From the NCBI RefSeq assembly GCF_004614195.1, contig NZ_SPUM01000047.1, forward strand, positions 62,001 to 126,000: a DNA stretch of 64,000 bases, in the 5' to 3' direction. The stretch comes from Massilia horti. GTDB lineage: Bacteria; Pseudomonadota; Gammaproteobacteria; Burkholderiales; Burkholderiaceae_D. Shown in pieces: positions 1-10,552 of the stretch; positions within the stretch are counted from its first letter, which is position 1, and every line of letters starts with the position of its first letter. The notes beneath the pieces were generated by a model. The model searched no databases and was not told the origin of the DNA. It worked only from the letters and a program-made list of their open reading frames with translations. The position numbers and the translations under genes are program-made.

Positions 1-1
1 C

Positions 2-3000
2 AAGCGGGCGCCGCACATCCTCGTCACGACGCCCGAATCGCTGTACGTGCTGCTGGGGTCAACCAGCGGCCGCTCCATGCTCTCCACCGTACGCACGGTG
101 ATCGTGGACGAGATCCACGCCGTCGCGGGCAGCAAGCGCGGCAGCCACCTGGCGCTCAGCCTGGAGCGGCTGGACGCGCTGTGCGCACACAAGCCGGTGC
201 GCGTAGGCCTGTCCGCGACCCAGAAGCCCTTGTCCGCCGTGGCCGACTTTCTCGTCGGTGCCGCAGGCGGCGATTGCGCGGTGGTTGATGTTGGCCACGT
301 GCGCGCCCGCGACCTGGCGATTGAACTGCCGCCGGTGCCGCTCGAGGCCGTGATGGCCAACGAGGTATGGGACCGCGTCTACGACCGCATGGCGGAACTG
401 GTAGCGCAGCACCGGACCACGCTCATCTTTGTCAACACGCGCCGCATGGCCGAGCGCGCCGCGCGCCACCTCGGCGATCGCCTTGGCACAGCGCACGTGG
501 CGGCGCACCACGGCAGCCTGGCCAAGGAGTACCGCCTGGACGCCGAACAGCGCTTGAAGCGCGGCGAGCTGAGGGTGCTGATCGCGACCGCATCGCTGGA
601 GCTGGGAATCGATATTGGCGATGTGGACCTGGTGTGCCAGGTCAGCTCGCCGCGCAATATCGCGGCACTCCTCCAGCGCGTTGGCCGCTCGGGCCACCAC
701 GTCGGCGGCATGCCCAAGGGCCGCCTGTTCCCCACATCGCGCGACGACCTGATCGAATGCGCGGCCCTGCTCGACTGCGTGCAGCGCGGCGAACTGGACG
801 CGCTGCGCATTCCCAAGGCGCCGCTGGACGTGCTGGCACAGCAGATCGTGGCCGAAGTGGCCTGCCGCGAATGGGGCGAGACTGAACTATTCGACATGGT
901 GCGCCGCGCGCAGCCTTACGCGCAGCTGGAGCGCAGCCACTACGATGCCGTGCTGCGCATGCTCGCCGAAGGCTACAGCACCCGCAACGGCGTGCGCGGC
1001 GCCTACCTGCACCGCGACGCCGCCACCCGTTCGGTGCGCGGCCGGCGCGGCGGCCAGCTCGCGGCCCTCACCTCCGGCGGCACGATACCGGACGCCGCCG
1101 ACTACGCCGTGCTGCTGGAACCGCAGGGCCATACCATCGGCACTGTGAACGAAGACTTTGCCGTCGAAAGTCTGGCGGGCGACATCTTCCAACTTGGGAA
1201 CCGGTCGTACCGCATCATCAGGGTTGAAACCGGCAGGGTGCGGGTGGAAGATGCGCAAGGCGCCGCACCCAACATACCGTTCTGGCTGGGCGAAGCGCCG
1301 GGCCGAAGCGACGAGCTTTCGGCTGGCGTGGCTCGGCTGCGCTCGCAGATCGAACACCAGCTGGCCGAAGCGGGTGCGGACGGCGGCGCGGCGCGGGACC
1401 GCGCTGTCGCATGGCTGGGCGAGCACCTGGGCATATCCGAGGCGGCCGCCCGCCAGATCGCCGAATACCTGGCGCGTTCGCGCGCCGCGCTCGGCACCCT
1501 GCCCACCCAGGACACCCTGGTAATGGAGCGCTTCTTTGACGAATCCGGCGGCATGCAGCTGGTGCTGCATTCGCCGTACGGCAGCCGCATCAATCGCGCC
1601 TGGGGGCTGGCCCTGCGCAAGCGCTTCTGCCGCAGCTTCAATTTCGAACTGCAGGCCGCGGCCCTTGAAGACGCGATCATCCTTTCGCTTTCGATCAGCC
1701 ACAGTTTTCCGCTGGACGAAGTCTGGCGCTACCTGCGTTCGGCGAGCGCCGAGCAGATACTGGTTCAAGCCCTGCTCGACGCACCGCTGTTTAACGTCCG
1801 GTGGCGCTGGACCGCCACCACGGCGTTGGCCCTGCCACGGTTCGTGGGCGGGCACCGGGTCGCGCCCCAGCTGCAGCGCATGAAAAGCGACGACCTGCTG
1901 GCAGCCGTGTTCCCCGACCAGGCGGCGTGCCTGGAAAACATCGTAGGGGAACGCGAACTGCCCAGCCACCCGCTGGTGGACCAGACGCTCGACGACTGCC
2001 TGCACGAAGCCATGGACAGCGAAGGCTGGCTGGCCCTGTTGCGGCGCATGGAAGCGGGCGAGATCCGCCTGCTGTCGCGCGACCTGCCCGCGCCCTCCCC
2101 GCTGGCTGCGGAAATCCTCAACGCGCAGCCCTACGCGTTCCTTGACGACGCGCCGCTGGAAGAACGCCGCGCGCGCGCCGTCCAGACCCGGCGTTGGACC
2201 GATCCGGCATCAACCGATGATCTTGGCGCGTTGGACGCAAATGCGATTGCCAGCGTGGCGGAAGAAGCCTGGCCACACGCGCGCAACGCCGACGAAGTAC
2301 AGGAAGCGCTCGTGGCGCTGGCTTTCGTCACGCACGACGAAGCTATTCAAGAGGATGGCTGGACGATCTGGCTGGAAGCACTTGCCGCGAGCGGACGCGC
2401 CACCCGCCTGCGGGACGGGCAAGGCGTCGACTTCTGGGTGCCGCTGGAACGCCTGGACTGCATGCAGGCCGCCTATCCGCAGGCGCTGGCCTCGCCCGAG
2501 CTCACCATACCGGAGAGCCACCGCGGTAACGGCGGCGAGGCGTGGACGCGCGACGCCGCACTGGTCGAGATCCTGCGTGCCCGCCTGTCCGGCTTCGGTC
2601 CACAGCCACTCGCGGCCATTTCCGCGAGCCTGGCATTGCCGGAGACTGCCGTCGCTATCGCCCTCGCACAGTTGGAGAATGAAGGCTACGTCATGCGCGG
2701 CCATTTCACGCCCGGCGTCACGGACGAGGAATGGTGCGAGCGCCATCTGCTGGCACGCATCCACCGCTACACGATCAAGCGGCTGCGGCGCGAAATCGAA
2801 CCGGTGCAAGCGCGGGACTTCATGCGCTTCCTCTTCAATTGGCAGCACCTGGCGCCGGACACGCAACTGCAAGGGCAAGTCGCGCTGCCACACGTGCTGG
2901 AGCAGCTGGAAGGCTATGAAGCGGCCGCCGGAGCATGGGAAAGCGATCTACTCGCACTGCGGCTAGGCGATTACTCCGCCCTGTGGCTGGACGAGCTTTG

Positions 3001-3940
3001 CCGCGCCGGCAAGCTGGTATGGACGCGCATCGACGCGCCACGTTCGGCGTCCGGTGGTCCGGTGCGCAGCACGCCAATCGTGCTGCTGCCGCGTCGCCAG
3101 ACCATGCTATGGAACGCGCTCCCAACCGATACCGGTCAGCCCGACATTTCGCCCCGGGCCGGCCGAGTGCTGGACCTACTCCGGCGTGAAGGCGCGATGT
3201 TCTTCGACGAACTGCAGCACGACGCACGCCTGCTGCCGGTGGAACTGGAAAACGCGCTCGGCGAGCTGGTATCCGTCGGCCTGGTGAACGCGGACAGCTT
3301 CGCGGGACTGCGCGCCATGCTTCTGCCTGCAAACAAGCGAACCAACAACGACAAGCGCCGCCGGCGCAGCGTCGCTCCATCGATGGATGAAGCGGGACGC
3401 TGGGCGCTGGTACGGCGCCCGGTAACCGCAAGCGGAGCGGCGACTCCAGGAAAGCCAACCCACAAGCCCCGCATCGACCCGGAAACGCTGGAATACGTCG
3501 CCATGACGCTGCTGCGCCGCTACGGAGTGATGTTCTGGCGCCTGCTGGAGCGGGAAGCCGCGTGGCTACCGCCGTGGCGCGATCTGCTTGCGGTGTATCA
3601 CCGGCTGGAAGCGCGCGGCGACATCCGCGGGGGACGCTTCGTCGCTGGTTTCTCGGGCGAACAGTTTGCGCTTCCCGAAGCCATTCCACTGCTGCGCGAA
3701 GTGCGTCGGCGCGCGGATGACGGCTGCCTGGTTTGCATCTCCGGCGTCGATCCGCTGAATCTGTGCGGTACGCTGCTGCCCGGCGACAAAGTCCCTGCCC
3801 TTGCCGGCAACCGCATCCTGTTCCGGGATGGGCTGCCAGTCGCGACCGTCATTGCGGGCAAGATCGATTACCTGTCAGACCCCGGCCCCGACCGCGCACT
3901 ATTCCACGCACACCTGGCCGGGCGGCCGCAAGGGCGGTAA
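2..3940 (+). CDS. lhr: Lhr-type ATP-dependent DNA helicase, 5' end outside window
   Basis: This is the C-terminal 1312 or so residues of a large-helicase-related (Lhr) superfamily 2 helicase. The frame is open from base 2, so the gene starts upstream and the Walker A part is missing here. Visible motifs are [10 protein letters not shown] (Ib), VDEIHA (the DEIH box, motif II), LSATQKP (III), TLIFVNTRR (IV), and [11 protein letters not shown] followed by QRVGRSGHH (V and VI). A long tail of about 900 residues follows, as in the full-length bacterial Lhr of the core plus C-terminal-domain type. Lhr proteins translocate 3'-5' on single-stranded DNA and are linked to DNA repair. It ends 2 bases before the convergent CPBP gene. 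The family call is secure. Confidence 0.93.
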   Translation, partial: KRAPHILVTTPESLYVLLGSTSGRSMLSTVRTVIVDEIHAVAGSKRGSHLALSLERLDALCAHKPVRVGLSATQKPLSAVADFLVGAAGGDCAVVDVGHVRARDLAIELPPVPLEAVMANEVWDRVYDRMAELVAQHRTTLIFVNTRRMAERAARHLGDRLGTAHVAAHHGSLAKEYRLDAEQRLKRGELRVLIATASLELGIDIGDVDLVCQVSSPRNIAALLQRVGRSGHHVGGMPKGRLFPTSRDDLIECAALLDCVQRGELDALRIPKAPLDVLAQQIVAEVACREWGETELFDMVRRAQPYAQLERSHYDAVLRMLAEGYSTRNGVRGAYLHRDAATRSVRGRRGGQLAALTSGGTIPDAADYAVLLEPQGHTIGTVNEDFAVESLAGDIFQLGNRSYRIIRVETGRVRVEDAQGAAPNIPFWLGEAPGRSDELSAGVARLRSQIEHQLAEAGADGGAARDRAVAWLGEHLGISEAAARQIAEYLARSRAALGTLPTQDTLVMERFFDESGGMQLVLHSPYGSRINRAWGLALRKRFCRSFNFELQAAALEDAIILSLSISHSFPLDEVWRYLRSASAEQILVQALLDAPLFNVRWRWTATTALALPRFVGGHRVAPQLQRMKSDDLLAAVFPDQAACLENIVGERELPSHPLVDQTLDDCLHEAMDSEGWLALLRRMEAGEIRLLSRDLPAPSPLAAEILNAQPYAFLDDAPLEERRARAVQTRRWTDPASTDDLGALDANAIASVAEEAWPHARNADEVQEALVALAFVTHDEAIQEDGWTIWLEALAASGRATRLRDGQGVDFWVPLERLDCMQAAYPQALASPELTIPESHRGNGGEAWTRDAALVEILRARLSGFGPQPLAAISASLALPETAVAIALAQLENEGYVMRGHFTPGVTDEEWCERHLLARIHRYTIKRLRREIEPVQARDFMRFLFNWQHLAPDTQLQGQVALPHVLEQLEGYEAAAGAWESDLLALRLGDYSALWLDELCRAGKLVWTRIDAPRSASGGPVRSTPIVLLPRRQTMLWNALPTDTGQPDISPRAGRVLDLLRREGAMFFDELQHDARLLPVELENALGELVSVGLVNADSFAGLRAMLLPANKRTNNDKRRRRSVAPSMDEAGRWALVRRPVTASGAATPGKPTHKPRIDPETLEYVAMTLLRRYGVMFWRLLEREAAWLPPWRDLLAVYHRLEARGDIRGGRFVAGFSGEQFALPEAIPLLREVRRRADDGCLVCISGVDPLNLCGTLLPGDKVPALAGNRILFRDGLPVATVIAGKIDYLSDPGPDRALFHAHLAGRPQGR

Positions 3941-3942
3941 AA

Positions 3943-4830
3943 CTATGCCACCGAAAGAGAAACCCGACGCCAAATGGGGGCAACAAAATGGCCCCGTTTG
4001 TGGGCCAGCCAGAAGAAATAGCCGCCAACAATGACCAAGGCAACCAAGGTCAATACCGAAGCCTCGAGCCCGTAAGCACCACCTGTTATCCATTCCGGAC
4101 CGGTCAATCTTCCATTCAATAAGCCGCTGCTCGCTTGGCCGGATACCGCGATCGAAAATATCGACCCCAGCGTGTAGTTCCAGGCAGCGTGGATGGCGAT
4201 GCAAAGCCAGAGGCGACGCGTCAGCATGTATGCGGCAGCAAAAAAGGCGCCCGCGGCTACGGTATTGCCGATCGCCATAACGCCGGCATCCTTCCCTGGA
4301 ATATGCGCGAGCCCGAAAAGCAGCGCGGAGATCAAGATCGCTGGCAAGCTTCCCAACGCCTCCTCGGTAATCCGGAAAATGATGCCTCGACCAATTACCT
4401 CCTCGATTACCCCGACAAAAACCATGACGGCCAAGGGCTGCACGAGCTTCATGGTCCAGTTATTTATTCCCGTTAATTCGTAATGGCCCAACGCATACAG
4501 GGCACCAATCTCAGCCTCGACCATCAAGGTACCAATCAACAGGCCCACAACGATTTCCGACAAGGCATTGAGGCGCGATAGTTCGGTCACCGGCCGCTTT
4601 TCGACGAGACGAACATATGCCCAATAACTCAACAAGACGACAATTGCGCTGATGATTTCAGGCCATATGATTCGCATTTCCTTGGCCGCGATAGCCTTCG
4701 CCAACTTAAACGTCAGGACTGCAGACGCCACAGCGAGAAACGTCGCGATTACGATTTTCGTCAGCGGAAAATGGAGCAGGCGTTTTCCCCAGCTCTGACG
4801 CTTTGGTGCCGTGATGCATACTGTTGACAT
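3943..4830 (-). CDS. CPBP family intramembrane metalloprotease-like protein
   Basis: A 295-residue polytopic membrane protein of the CAAX protease/bacteriocin-processing (CPBP, Abi) family. The glutamate-rich motif EEVIGRG, then FGLAHIPG and the C-terminal HAAWNY supply the expected Glu and His residues of the intramembrane active site. I chose the ATG at 4830 because AAGGGAACGGGG precedes it. The frame stays open upstream to 5163, but that extension is not membrane-like and overlaps the divergent gene. CPBP proteins process prenylated proteins or peptides, or confer self-immunity to bacteriocins. No peptide gene is evident nearby, so the substrate is unknown. Confidence 0.85.
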   Translation of the reverse strand: MSTVCITAPKRQSWGKRLLHFPLTKIVIATFLAVASAVLTFKLAKAIAAKEMRIIWPEIISAIVVLLSYWAYVRLVEKRPVTELSRLNALSEIVVGLLIGTLMVEAEIGALYALGHYELTGINNWTMKLVQPLAVMVFVGVIEEVIGRGIIFRITEEALGSLPAILISALLFGLAHIPGKDAGVMAIGNTVAAGAFFAAAYMLTRRLWLCIAIHAAWNYTLGSIFSIAVSGQASSGLLNGRLTGPEWITGGAYGLEASVLTLVALVIVGGYFFWLAHKRGHFVAPIWRRVSLSVA

Positions 4831-5127
4831 ATCCCCGTTCCCTTTTGGCTTAAAGAAATTGCGCCCAGGGTAACATGCCAAAAAGGCAACGGACATGAAA
4901 TCTAAACAATATCTCAAGCACGCCGATCGGCCGACACACAGATGCCGACCAGAAATTTGTGTTTGATTTAATGCGGGACTTGGAATTGGTACGACCTTCG
5001 CAGAGTACGTATCTTGTGTCGACGCAGTGCACGGGCTGTGGTCCGCAGGCATGATCTGCGAAGCAAGTGTAGTTATCGTCCGACGTTGCCTGACCGATAG
5101 AGGGGCAACCCTGCCAGGAGAAGCAAG

Positions 5128-5859
5128 ATGCACCTCAAGATTTTGCTCGCGAAGCACAGGCAACTCCCTCGAGAACTAGTGGAATGGCTTCTGGCTCCGA
5201 TCATCTCAGCAGCGAGCACCTTTTGTATTTGGCGAAAAGAGAAGGCATGGCACTATTCGCCAACGCAGCTTTACAGGAGATTTTGGAACATAAGCTTTGA
5301 CCTGGTTAATGGCGTTTCTACTCGGTCTATCACAGATCCTTTGGCGCGAACGAGCTGCGGACCGGGTTATGAGGCGTCTCCTGTTTTCTCGTTCAGGCGC
5401 TTGCTGGGGCACCTGAACATAGATTATGCCCAATACGCGTTCGTGGATTTCGGGTCTGGAAAAGGACGAGTGCTTTTGCTCGCAGGGGAGCGGCCGTTCA
5501 AGCAGGTCATCGGTGTCGAGTTCAGCGGAGAAATGAACGATCTCGCAAACCGGAACATTTCACTCTACAAACGACGCTCGGCGCAACGCGTCGTGAGCCT
5601 GCACTGCGATGCCGCCATATTCGACCTGCCAACTGAAGACCTTGTCCTGTATTTTTTTAATCCATTCGAGGCTTACGTGCTCGAGAGGGTTTTGATAAAT
5701 ATTTTGGCGTCGCTCGAACAACGACCGAGAAAGGCCATCATCATCTACCTGAACCTCAGGCACCCCGAGCTGTTTGACAAACTGCTCGGGTTTTGGAAAC
5801 AAGAGAACTGGCACCCGTACCGGATCTATACATACGTACCTGACGAGCAATCCCGCTAG
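5128..5859 (+). CDS. class I SAM-dependent methyltransferase-like protein
   Basis: A 243-residue soluble protein. Motif I of class I methyltransferases is clear (VDFGSGKGRVLLLA, about residues 109-122), followed by GVEFSGEM, whose acidic residue would hold the SAM ribose. A later segment LVLYFFNPF resembles motif IV. The start is fixed by an AGGAG about 8 bases upstream. It is divergent from the CPBP gene, with roughly 300 bases of A/T-richer DNA between them. The substrate is not predictable; relatives are annotated simply as class I methyltransferases. The stop overlaps by 4 bases the stop of the convergent small membrane gene. Confidence 0.75.
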   Translation: MHLKILLAKHRQLPRELVEWLLAPIISAASTFCIWRKEKAWHYSPTQLYRRFWNISFDLVNGVSTRSITDPLARTSCGPGYEASPVFSFRRLLGHLNIDYAQYAFVDFGSGKGRVLLLAGERPFKQVIGVEFSGEMNDLANRNISLYKRRSAQRVVSLHCDAAIFDLPTEDLVLYFFNPFEAYVLERVLINILASLEQRPRKAIIIYLNLRHPELFDKLLGFWKQENWHPYRIYTYVPDEQSR

Positions 5860-6164
5860 AGATACTCGGCCCACTCCTTGCCATAGTCCCTCGTACCGCA
5901 AGGCGATTTCTCCAATCCGGCCGTGACGCCAGCGTCACGCCTTGCGAACTGCAGCAACACGACGAGTGCAATGAGCATAGCGCACAATATGTTCCCAAAT
6001 AACGCACAGCCAAGTACAACACCTGTATTCCAGGACAACCAGGGGAAAACCGCAATCAGCACAAAATTGGCACTACCTACAGCGCCGGCTAACACGAGGA
6101 GCAAGAGCCGGGAGTAAGGATTCATGAATCCGGATGACCGGAGGAATAAATCAAGAGTTCGCAT
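5856..6164 (-). CDS. small two-helix membrane protein, unknown function
   Basis: A predicted 102-residue protein with two hydrophobic segments (around residues 17-38 and 43-65) and a short charged tail. I chose the ATG at 6164 because GGAGAG lies 7 bases upstream. This start lies inside the last 14 bases of the SulP gene, so the two are probably translationally coupled. I do not recognise a family. Position suggests an accessory protein to the anion carrier, which is inference only. Confidence 0.55.
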   Translation of the reverse strand: MRTLDLFLRSSGFMNPYSRLLLLVLAGAVGSANFVLIAVFPWLSWNTGVVLGCALFGNILCAMLIALVVLLQFARRDAGVTAGLEKSPCGTRDYGKEWAEYL

Positions 6165-7956
6165 GATGAGTCTCTCCAGACTGCAAACGGAGTTCGCTGC
6201 CGCTTCGGCCACATTCCTTGAAAAGCCGAATTTGGCAACCCGAACAAATGGCAGGATCAAGTCTTTCGTATATCGCACCGATCGCTGACGCCTTGCTGGG
6301 GAAGAGATTGTCCGGCCCAACGCGATCGATGAACCCCGTGCGCTTCCACATTTCCATCACCTGCCGCCGCGGGCGGTGAAAGTACAGGCCGCCGCCCTCG
6401 TCCCGGCGCTTTTTCATTTCGTCCTCCCACATATCGGCCGCCGCCATGTCGATTGAATTCATGCTCTTTACCATGGCGAGCAGATGCTTCTGCGACGGCG
6501 AATCGGTGCGAAACGCCTGCAACCTGCTCGCCACATGCGCAACCGCGCCGAAGTAAAGCGCCCCTTCCACACGCACCAGCTTGAGCTGCGGGCACTCTGG
6601 CTGCGACTGGGGCAATTCATCCAGCGGCGTAAAGGCGCGCGCGGCATCTTCAGCATCGGGGACCATCGGGCGGATGGGTGGACGTGATGCCCCATACAGA
6701 TAGGTCACCAGCGATAACACCGTCCCCAGCAGCACGGCAATCTCCAACCGGATGAGGATCGTGGCAACCAGGGTCGCGAGGACGATGGCAAACTCAACCC
6801 GGCTGACGCGGAAAATGCGACGCATGCGCGAAAAGTCGAGCAAGCCCCACGCCACCAGCATCAGCATGCCGCCAATAGCGGCAAGCGGTATCTGCGCCAG
6901 CAACGGGGCGCTGGCTGCCACCAAAACAACCAACAACAAGGCGGAAGACACAGACGCAAGCGGCGTTTGCGCGCCAGCTTCGAAATTCGGCATGGAGCGA
7001 TTGAGCGAGCCGCACGAGACATAGGCCGAGAAAAAACCGCCCACGATATTGGACAATCCTTGTCCAACGAATTCGCGGTTGGCGTCGATCTGCTGGCCCG
7101 ATCGCATCGCCACCGCCTTGGCGATGGCAATCGACTGGCCCAGCGCAACGATGGTCAAGGCAGCCGCAATACCGGCCAGGTCGGGCAAGACCGCCCAGGA
7201 CACATGCGGAATGCCGAACGCCGGTAACGCCGACGGTATCGTGCCAACAACGGCGACGCGGGCCACGCCGTGGCCGGCCGCATGATTGAGCCACCACGCC
7301 GTGCCATAGCCGGACAATACACCGAGCAGCATATGCGGCAAGGCCGGCGCAAACCGCCTTGCCGCCAGCGTGGCCAGAATCGTCACTATACCAACCAGCG
7401 CCGCATACCAGTTGATGGTCGCGGCCTGTGCAACCAGATGGTGTACGACGCCGAGCGCGCTCGTACCAGCAGGCACCTGCAGGCCGAACAGGTCCTTAAG
7501 TGCAAACAGTGCAATCAGCACTGCCGCGCCGCTGGTAAAGCCAAGCATGACCGATGGCGAAATGAAGTCGGCCACCGAACCGAGCTTGCACGCGCCGATT
7601 GCCAATTGCATTACGCCGACCAACACGGTAACTGCCAGCGCGAGCTGGATGAACTGTCCGCTGCCGCTCAAAGCCAGCGGCGACAGCATGGCAAACAGCG
7701 CAAGGGAATTGGCGTTGGTCGGTCCGGACATGACATGCCAGCTCGACCCGAACAGCGCTGCCACGATACACGGAACCACCGCCGAATAAATCCCGTATTG
7801 CGGCGGCAGCCCGGCCAGCGTGGCAAACGCCACGCCTTGCGGCAAAACCAGCACCGCGCCGAGCAGTCCGGCGATCAGGTCGCGGCGCAGGTTGCCGGGA
7901 TTGACGCGCCCCCACCAGGCCGGGCGCCATCCATTGAAAATCGAGGCAGGCTGCAT
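6151..7956 (-). CDS. SulP family anion transporter with C-terminal STAS domain
   Basis: A 601-residue SLC26/SulP carrier. The N-terminal half has the family pattern: a DLIAGLLGAV entry helix, LPQGVAFATLAGLPPQYG, then GPTNANSLALFA. Multiple membrane helices run to about residue 430. The C-terminal third is a cytoplasmic STAS domain (LVRVEGALYFGAV to MNSIDMAAADM). A Cys-containing tail (CSGCQIRLFKECG) follows. SulP proteins move sulfate, bicarbonate or organic anions. It starts 7 bases after the MFS stop, and the sulfatase-like gene lies further upstream in the same direction. Sulfate movement is therefore a reasonable guess, but the sequence does not decide the substrate. Confidence 0.9.
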   Translation of the reverse strand: MQPASIFNGWRPAWWGRVNPGNLRRDLIAGLLGAVLVLPQGVAFATLAGLPPQYGIYSAVVPCIVAALFGSSWHVMSGPTNANSLALFAMLSPLALSGSGQFIQLALAVTVLVGVMQLAIGACKLGSVADFISPSVMLGFTSGAAVLIALFALKDLFGLQVPAGTSALGVVHHLVAQAATINWYAALVGIVTILATLAARRFAPALPHMLLGVLSGYGTAWWLNHAAGHGVARVAVVGTIPSALPAFGIPHVSWAVLPDLAGIAAALTIVALGQSIAIAKAVAMRSGQQIDANREFVGQGLSNIVGGFFSAYVSCGSLNRSMPNFEAGAQTPLASVSSALLLVVLVAASAPLLAQIPLAAIGGMLMLVAWGLLDFSRMRRIFRVSRVEFAIVLATLVATILIRLEIAVLLGTVLSLVTYLYGASRPPIRPMVPDAEDAARAFTPLDELPQSQPECPQLKLVRVEGALYFGAVAHVASRLQAFRTDSPSQKHLLAMVKSMNSIDMAAADMWEDEMKKRRDEGGGLYFHRPRRQVMEMWKRTGFIDRVGPDNLFPSKASAIGAIYERLDPAICSGCQIRLFKECGRSGSELRLQSGETHHANS

Positions 7957-7963
7957 CGTTTGC

Positions 7964-9286
7964 TCAGGCTTGCTTGCGCATTACGGCATGGGCAACCGGG
8001 CTGCTCGCGCGCTGCGCCTTCAACAGGCGATTGCGGCTGGCGCCGGGGTGGATCATCAGCAGCGCAATACCGCCGCCAACGATCAATATCATGGCCGAGA
8101 GCAGATAGCTGTTGCCGTAGCCGATGCCGGGAGTGCTAGCGTTTTGCAGGATCCAGCCGGTTGCCATTGGCGCCAGCAAGCCAGCAATGGTCGCGAGCGA
8201 ACTATTAATCGCCAAAATCGCGCCGCGTTGCGCGGACGGCGTGATTTCGCCGATGATCGCCGGGCCGATGCAAAAAGCGATATTGGGCAGCGCGCAGCCG
8301 ATCGCCAGGAACACGATCTTCATGACCAGGCCGCCAGCGACCGTCATGGCCACCAGGATCGACAGGCCGCCAATGGCGATCAAGCCACTCATCACCCAGC
8401 CGCGGGAGATGCGCGAAGAAACGCCACGTTCGAGCAGATACTGCGACAGCCACGATCCGCCGATCTGCAACGGGATATTCGATGCCACGATCACCGCCAC
8501 CAGCCAGCCGGTGTTGACCGTGCTGTAGCCAAGACCATGCTGCAAATACGGAGGCAGCCAGGTCAGCCCCACCGCCAGAATCCAGTAGGCGGCAAAGGAA
8601 GCGATGATGGTTCCGACAATGCTGCGATCCGTCAGCAGCGCCCAATACGGAACAGGTTCGCTCGCCACCTCGGCCGGTGCGCCCTGCTTGGTGTCAGCTG
8701 GGGCATCGCCATATTTGCCTTCCGCCCCAAAAACAAACCAGACGGCGACCCATGCCAGCCCCGCCAAACCCAGTGCGACAAACGCTGCGCGCCAGCCATA
8801 TTGTGCGATGAGATAACCCATGATCGGTGCGGTCACCACCACACCGACCGGCGCCCCCTGCGAGATGAAGGCGGTCGGAAGATTGCGCCGGTCATTCGGA
8901 AACCACTTGTAGACCGCGTGAATCGCTACCGGGTATGCAGGTCCCTCGCCGATTCCGAGCAGCACCCGGCACACCACGAGCACACCCAGCGACGGCCACC
9001 AAATGATGGGGAACTGGGTCGCCGCCCACAGCAGGGCGAGAATCAGCAGGATCCATTTGGTCTTGAAACGATTGGCCAGGAATCCGAACGCGATGCCGGA
9101 TACGGAATAGAGCAGGAAGAAGCTACTGGCGACCATGCCGAACTGGGCGGGGGTCAGGCCCATTTCCTTCATCATCGGAACGGCGACGAAACCCAGCACG
9201 GCTTTGTCGGCAAAATTAATCACCATGAAAACGAACAGCAGACCGACCACTAACCGTTCATGGAATTTTGATTGTGACTGCAACAT
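7964..9286 (-). CDS. MFS transporter of the anion:cation symporter type
   Basis: A 440-residue, twelve-helix major facilitator. It resembles the ACS group that imports small organic acids (GudP/ExuT/phthalate-like). Supporting pieces are the first-helix stretch VINFADKAVLGFVAVPMM, the helix 4 motif CRVLLGIGEGPAYP, and YKWFPNDRRNLPTA in the loop after it. The start at 9286 has GGAGACATCG in front. It lies between a porin upstream and a SulP carrier downstream, in a block facing the aromatic operon, so uptake of that operon's carboxylated substrate is a fair inference. The exact ligand is unknown. Confidence 0.88.
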   Translation of the reverse strand: MLQSQSKFHERLVVGLLFVFMVINFADKAVLGFVAVPMMKEMGLTPAQFGMVASSFFLLYSVSGIAFGFLANRFKTKWILLILALLWAATQFPIIWWPSLGVLVVCRVLLGIGEGPAYPVAIHAVYKWFPNDRRNLPTAFISQGAPVGVVVTAPIMGYLIAQYGWRAAFVALGLAGLAWVAVWFVFGAEGKYGDAPADTKQGAPAEVASEPVPYWALLTDRSIVGTIIASFAAYWILAVGLTWLPPYLQHGLGYSTVNTGWLVAVIVASNIPLQIGGSWLSQYLLERGVSSRISRGWVMSGLIAIGGLSILVAMTVAGGLVMKIVFLAIGCALPNIAFCIGPAIIGEITPSAQRGAILAINSSLATIAGLLAPMATGWILQNASTPGIGYGNSYLLSAMILIVGGGIALLMIHPGASRNRLLKAQRASSPVAHAVMRKQA

Positions 9287-9359
9287 CGATGTCTCCTAGG
9301 ACGCCGGCGCCAGGCAGCTTGACAGCCTGTGCCGGTCAATCATTTTTTTCTGGTCGTGG

Positions 9360-10448
9360 TTAGAAACGATGACGGATGCCGATACGCGTCAATGCCTGGT
9401 GGCTTCCACTTGCGGCAGTGGGAATGCCATGAATGCTCGCCTGCGCCAAGCCGCCATTGCCGGACTGTGCCAACTGATAACCCACCAGCGCATAGATGTC
9501 GGTCCGCTTCGAGAATGCATAATCGATGGCGCCGTTGAGCTGCCATGCCTTGTTGTTGTCCACTACCGCGTTGCCCTTCATGAAATCAATACTGGCACCC
9601 ACGGAGAGCTTTTCGGTGAGCGATTTTTTGGCGAGCAGTTCGAGAACATTCACATTGGCGCCGTTGGCTGTGTTCTTGGTCCCGGTGTACAGCGCGCTGA
9701 CCAGCACGGTATCGAATTTGTATTTCGCACCGACGCCGATATTGCGCACGCTGCCCAACCCGCCCGCCAGATCCGGATACCTGACATCGGTGTAAGCCGC
9801 GGCGACGCCGAACCTGCCCACTTCGTAGTTTGCGCCCGCGCTGATCGATCGGTTCTTGCCGCTGTCGCCGGGCTGTTCGCCCACGCCGACCATGCCGCCG
9901 AAGGTCAATCCTCCGTAATTATTGCTGGTGAATTTAATCGAATTGGCGATGCGTTGCCCTGAAAGGCGATCGAAGTCGCCCGAGCCTCCCGGCGCTCCCG
10001 GAATCGCCAACTTGCCGAACGGGCCACGCCGCAAACTGTACAGCCCCCCAAAACGGCTGGCGGCATCGTACCCGTTCATTTGCAGCGTGTCGAACATGAA
10101 GTCGTACTGATTGCCCACCGTGAGCGTGCCGGCACTGCCCTTCAAGCCGACATAGGCCTGCCGTCCAAACAGGCTAGTGCCCACCAGCGCGCCGGTCGAT
10201 TGCGAGAACTGGCTCTCCAGACGATAAATCGCTGACAAGCCGCCTCCCAGGTCCTCCGAGCCGGTGAGACCAAAGCGCGTCGGCTCCACGATGCCGGAGG
10301 TGGCCAGCACGTTGTGTCCGCCGGCCTGGTTATTGACATAAGTGACGCCACCATCGATAACGCCATACAAATTGACTGTCGATCCGGTTTGCGCCATGGC
10401 GCTCCCGGTCACCGCGAGACAAGCCAACGCGGTCCATGCCTTCTTCAA
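9360..10448 (-). CDS. general (Burkholderiales-type) outer membrane porin
   Basis: A 362-residue trimeric porin of the gram-negative porin family common in Burkholderiales. It has a Sec signal peptide ending SAMAQ near residue 20, the mature N-terminus TGSTVNLYGVIDGGVTYV, and the terminal strand signature LTRIGIRHRF with the final Phe needed for outer-membrane assembly. The start codon is TTG at 10448, preceded by AGGAGA at normal spacing; no ATG or GTG fits. Its place beside the MFS carrier and the ester hydrolase suggests it admits the same compound through the outer membrane. Confidence 0.92.
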   Translation of the reverse strand: MKKAWTALACLAVTGSAMAQTGSTVNLYGVIDGGVTYVNNQAGGHNVLATSGIVEPTRFGLTGSEDLGGGLSAIYRLESQFSQSTGALVGTSLFGRQAYVGLKGSAGTLTVGNQYDFMFDTLQMNGYDAASRFGGLYSLRRGPFGKLAIPGAPGGSGDFDRLSGQRIANSIKFTSNNYGGLTFGGMVGVGEQPGDSGKNRSISAGANYEVGRFGVAAAYTDVRYPDLAGGLGSVRNIGVGAKYKFDTVLVSALYTGTKNTANGANVNVLELLAKKSLTEKLSVGASIDFMKGNAVVDNNKAWQLNGAIDYAFSKRTDIYALVGYQLAQSGNGGLAQASIHGIPTAASGSHQALTRIGIRHRF

Positions 10449-10552
10449 ATGTATCTCCTGTAGTACTTCTTATTTCAACGCCCTGTTTAGGGCGCCGGCC
10501 CTGCTTCCGGGTCAGGGAACCGATGCGCTACTCAATCGGCATCGATTTCCAA

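Noticed and set aside
4831..5163. 111-residue N-terminal extension of the CPBP protein
   Set aside because: It overlaps the divergent methyltransferase start, is not membrane-like, and the ATG at 4830 has a proper ribosome site.
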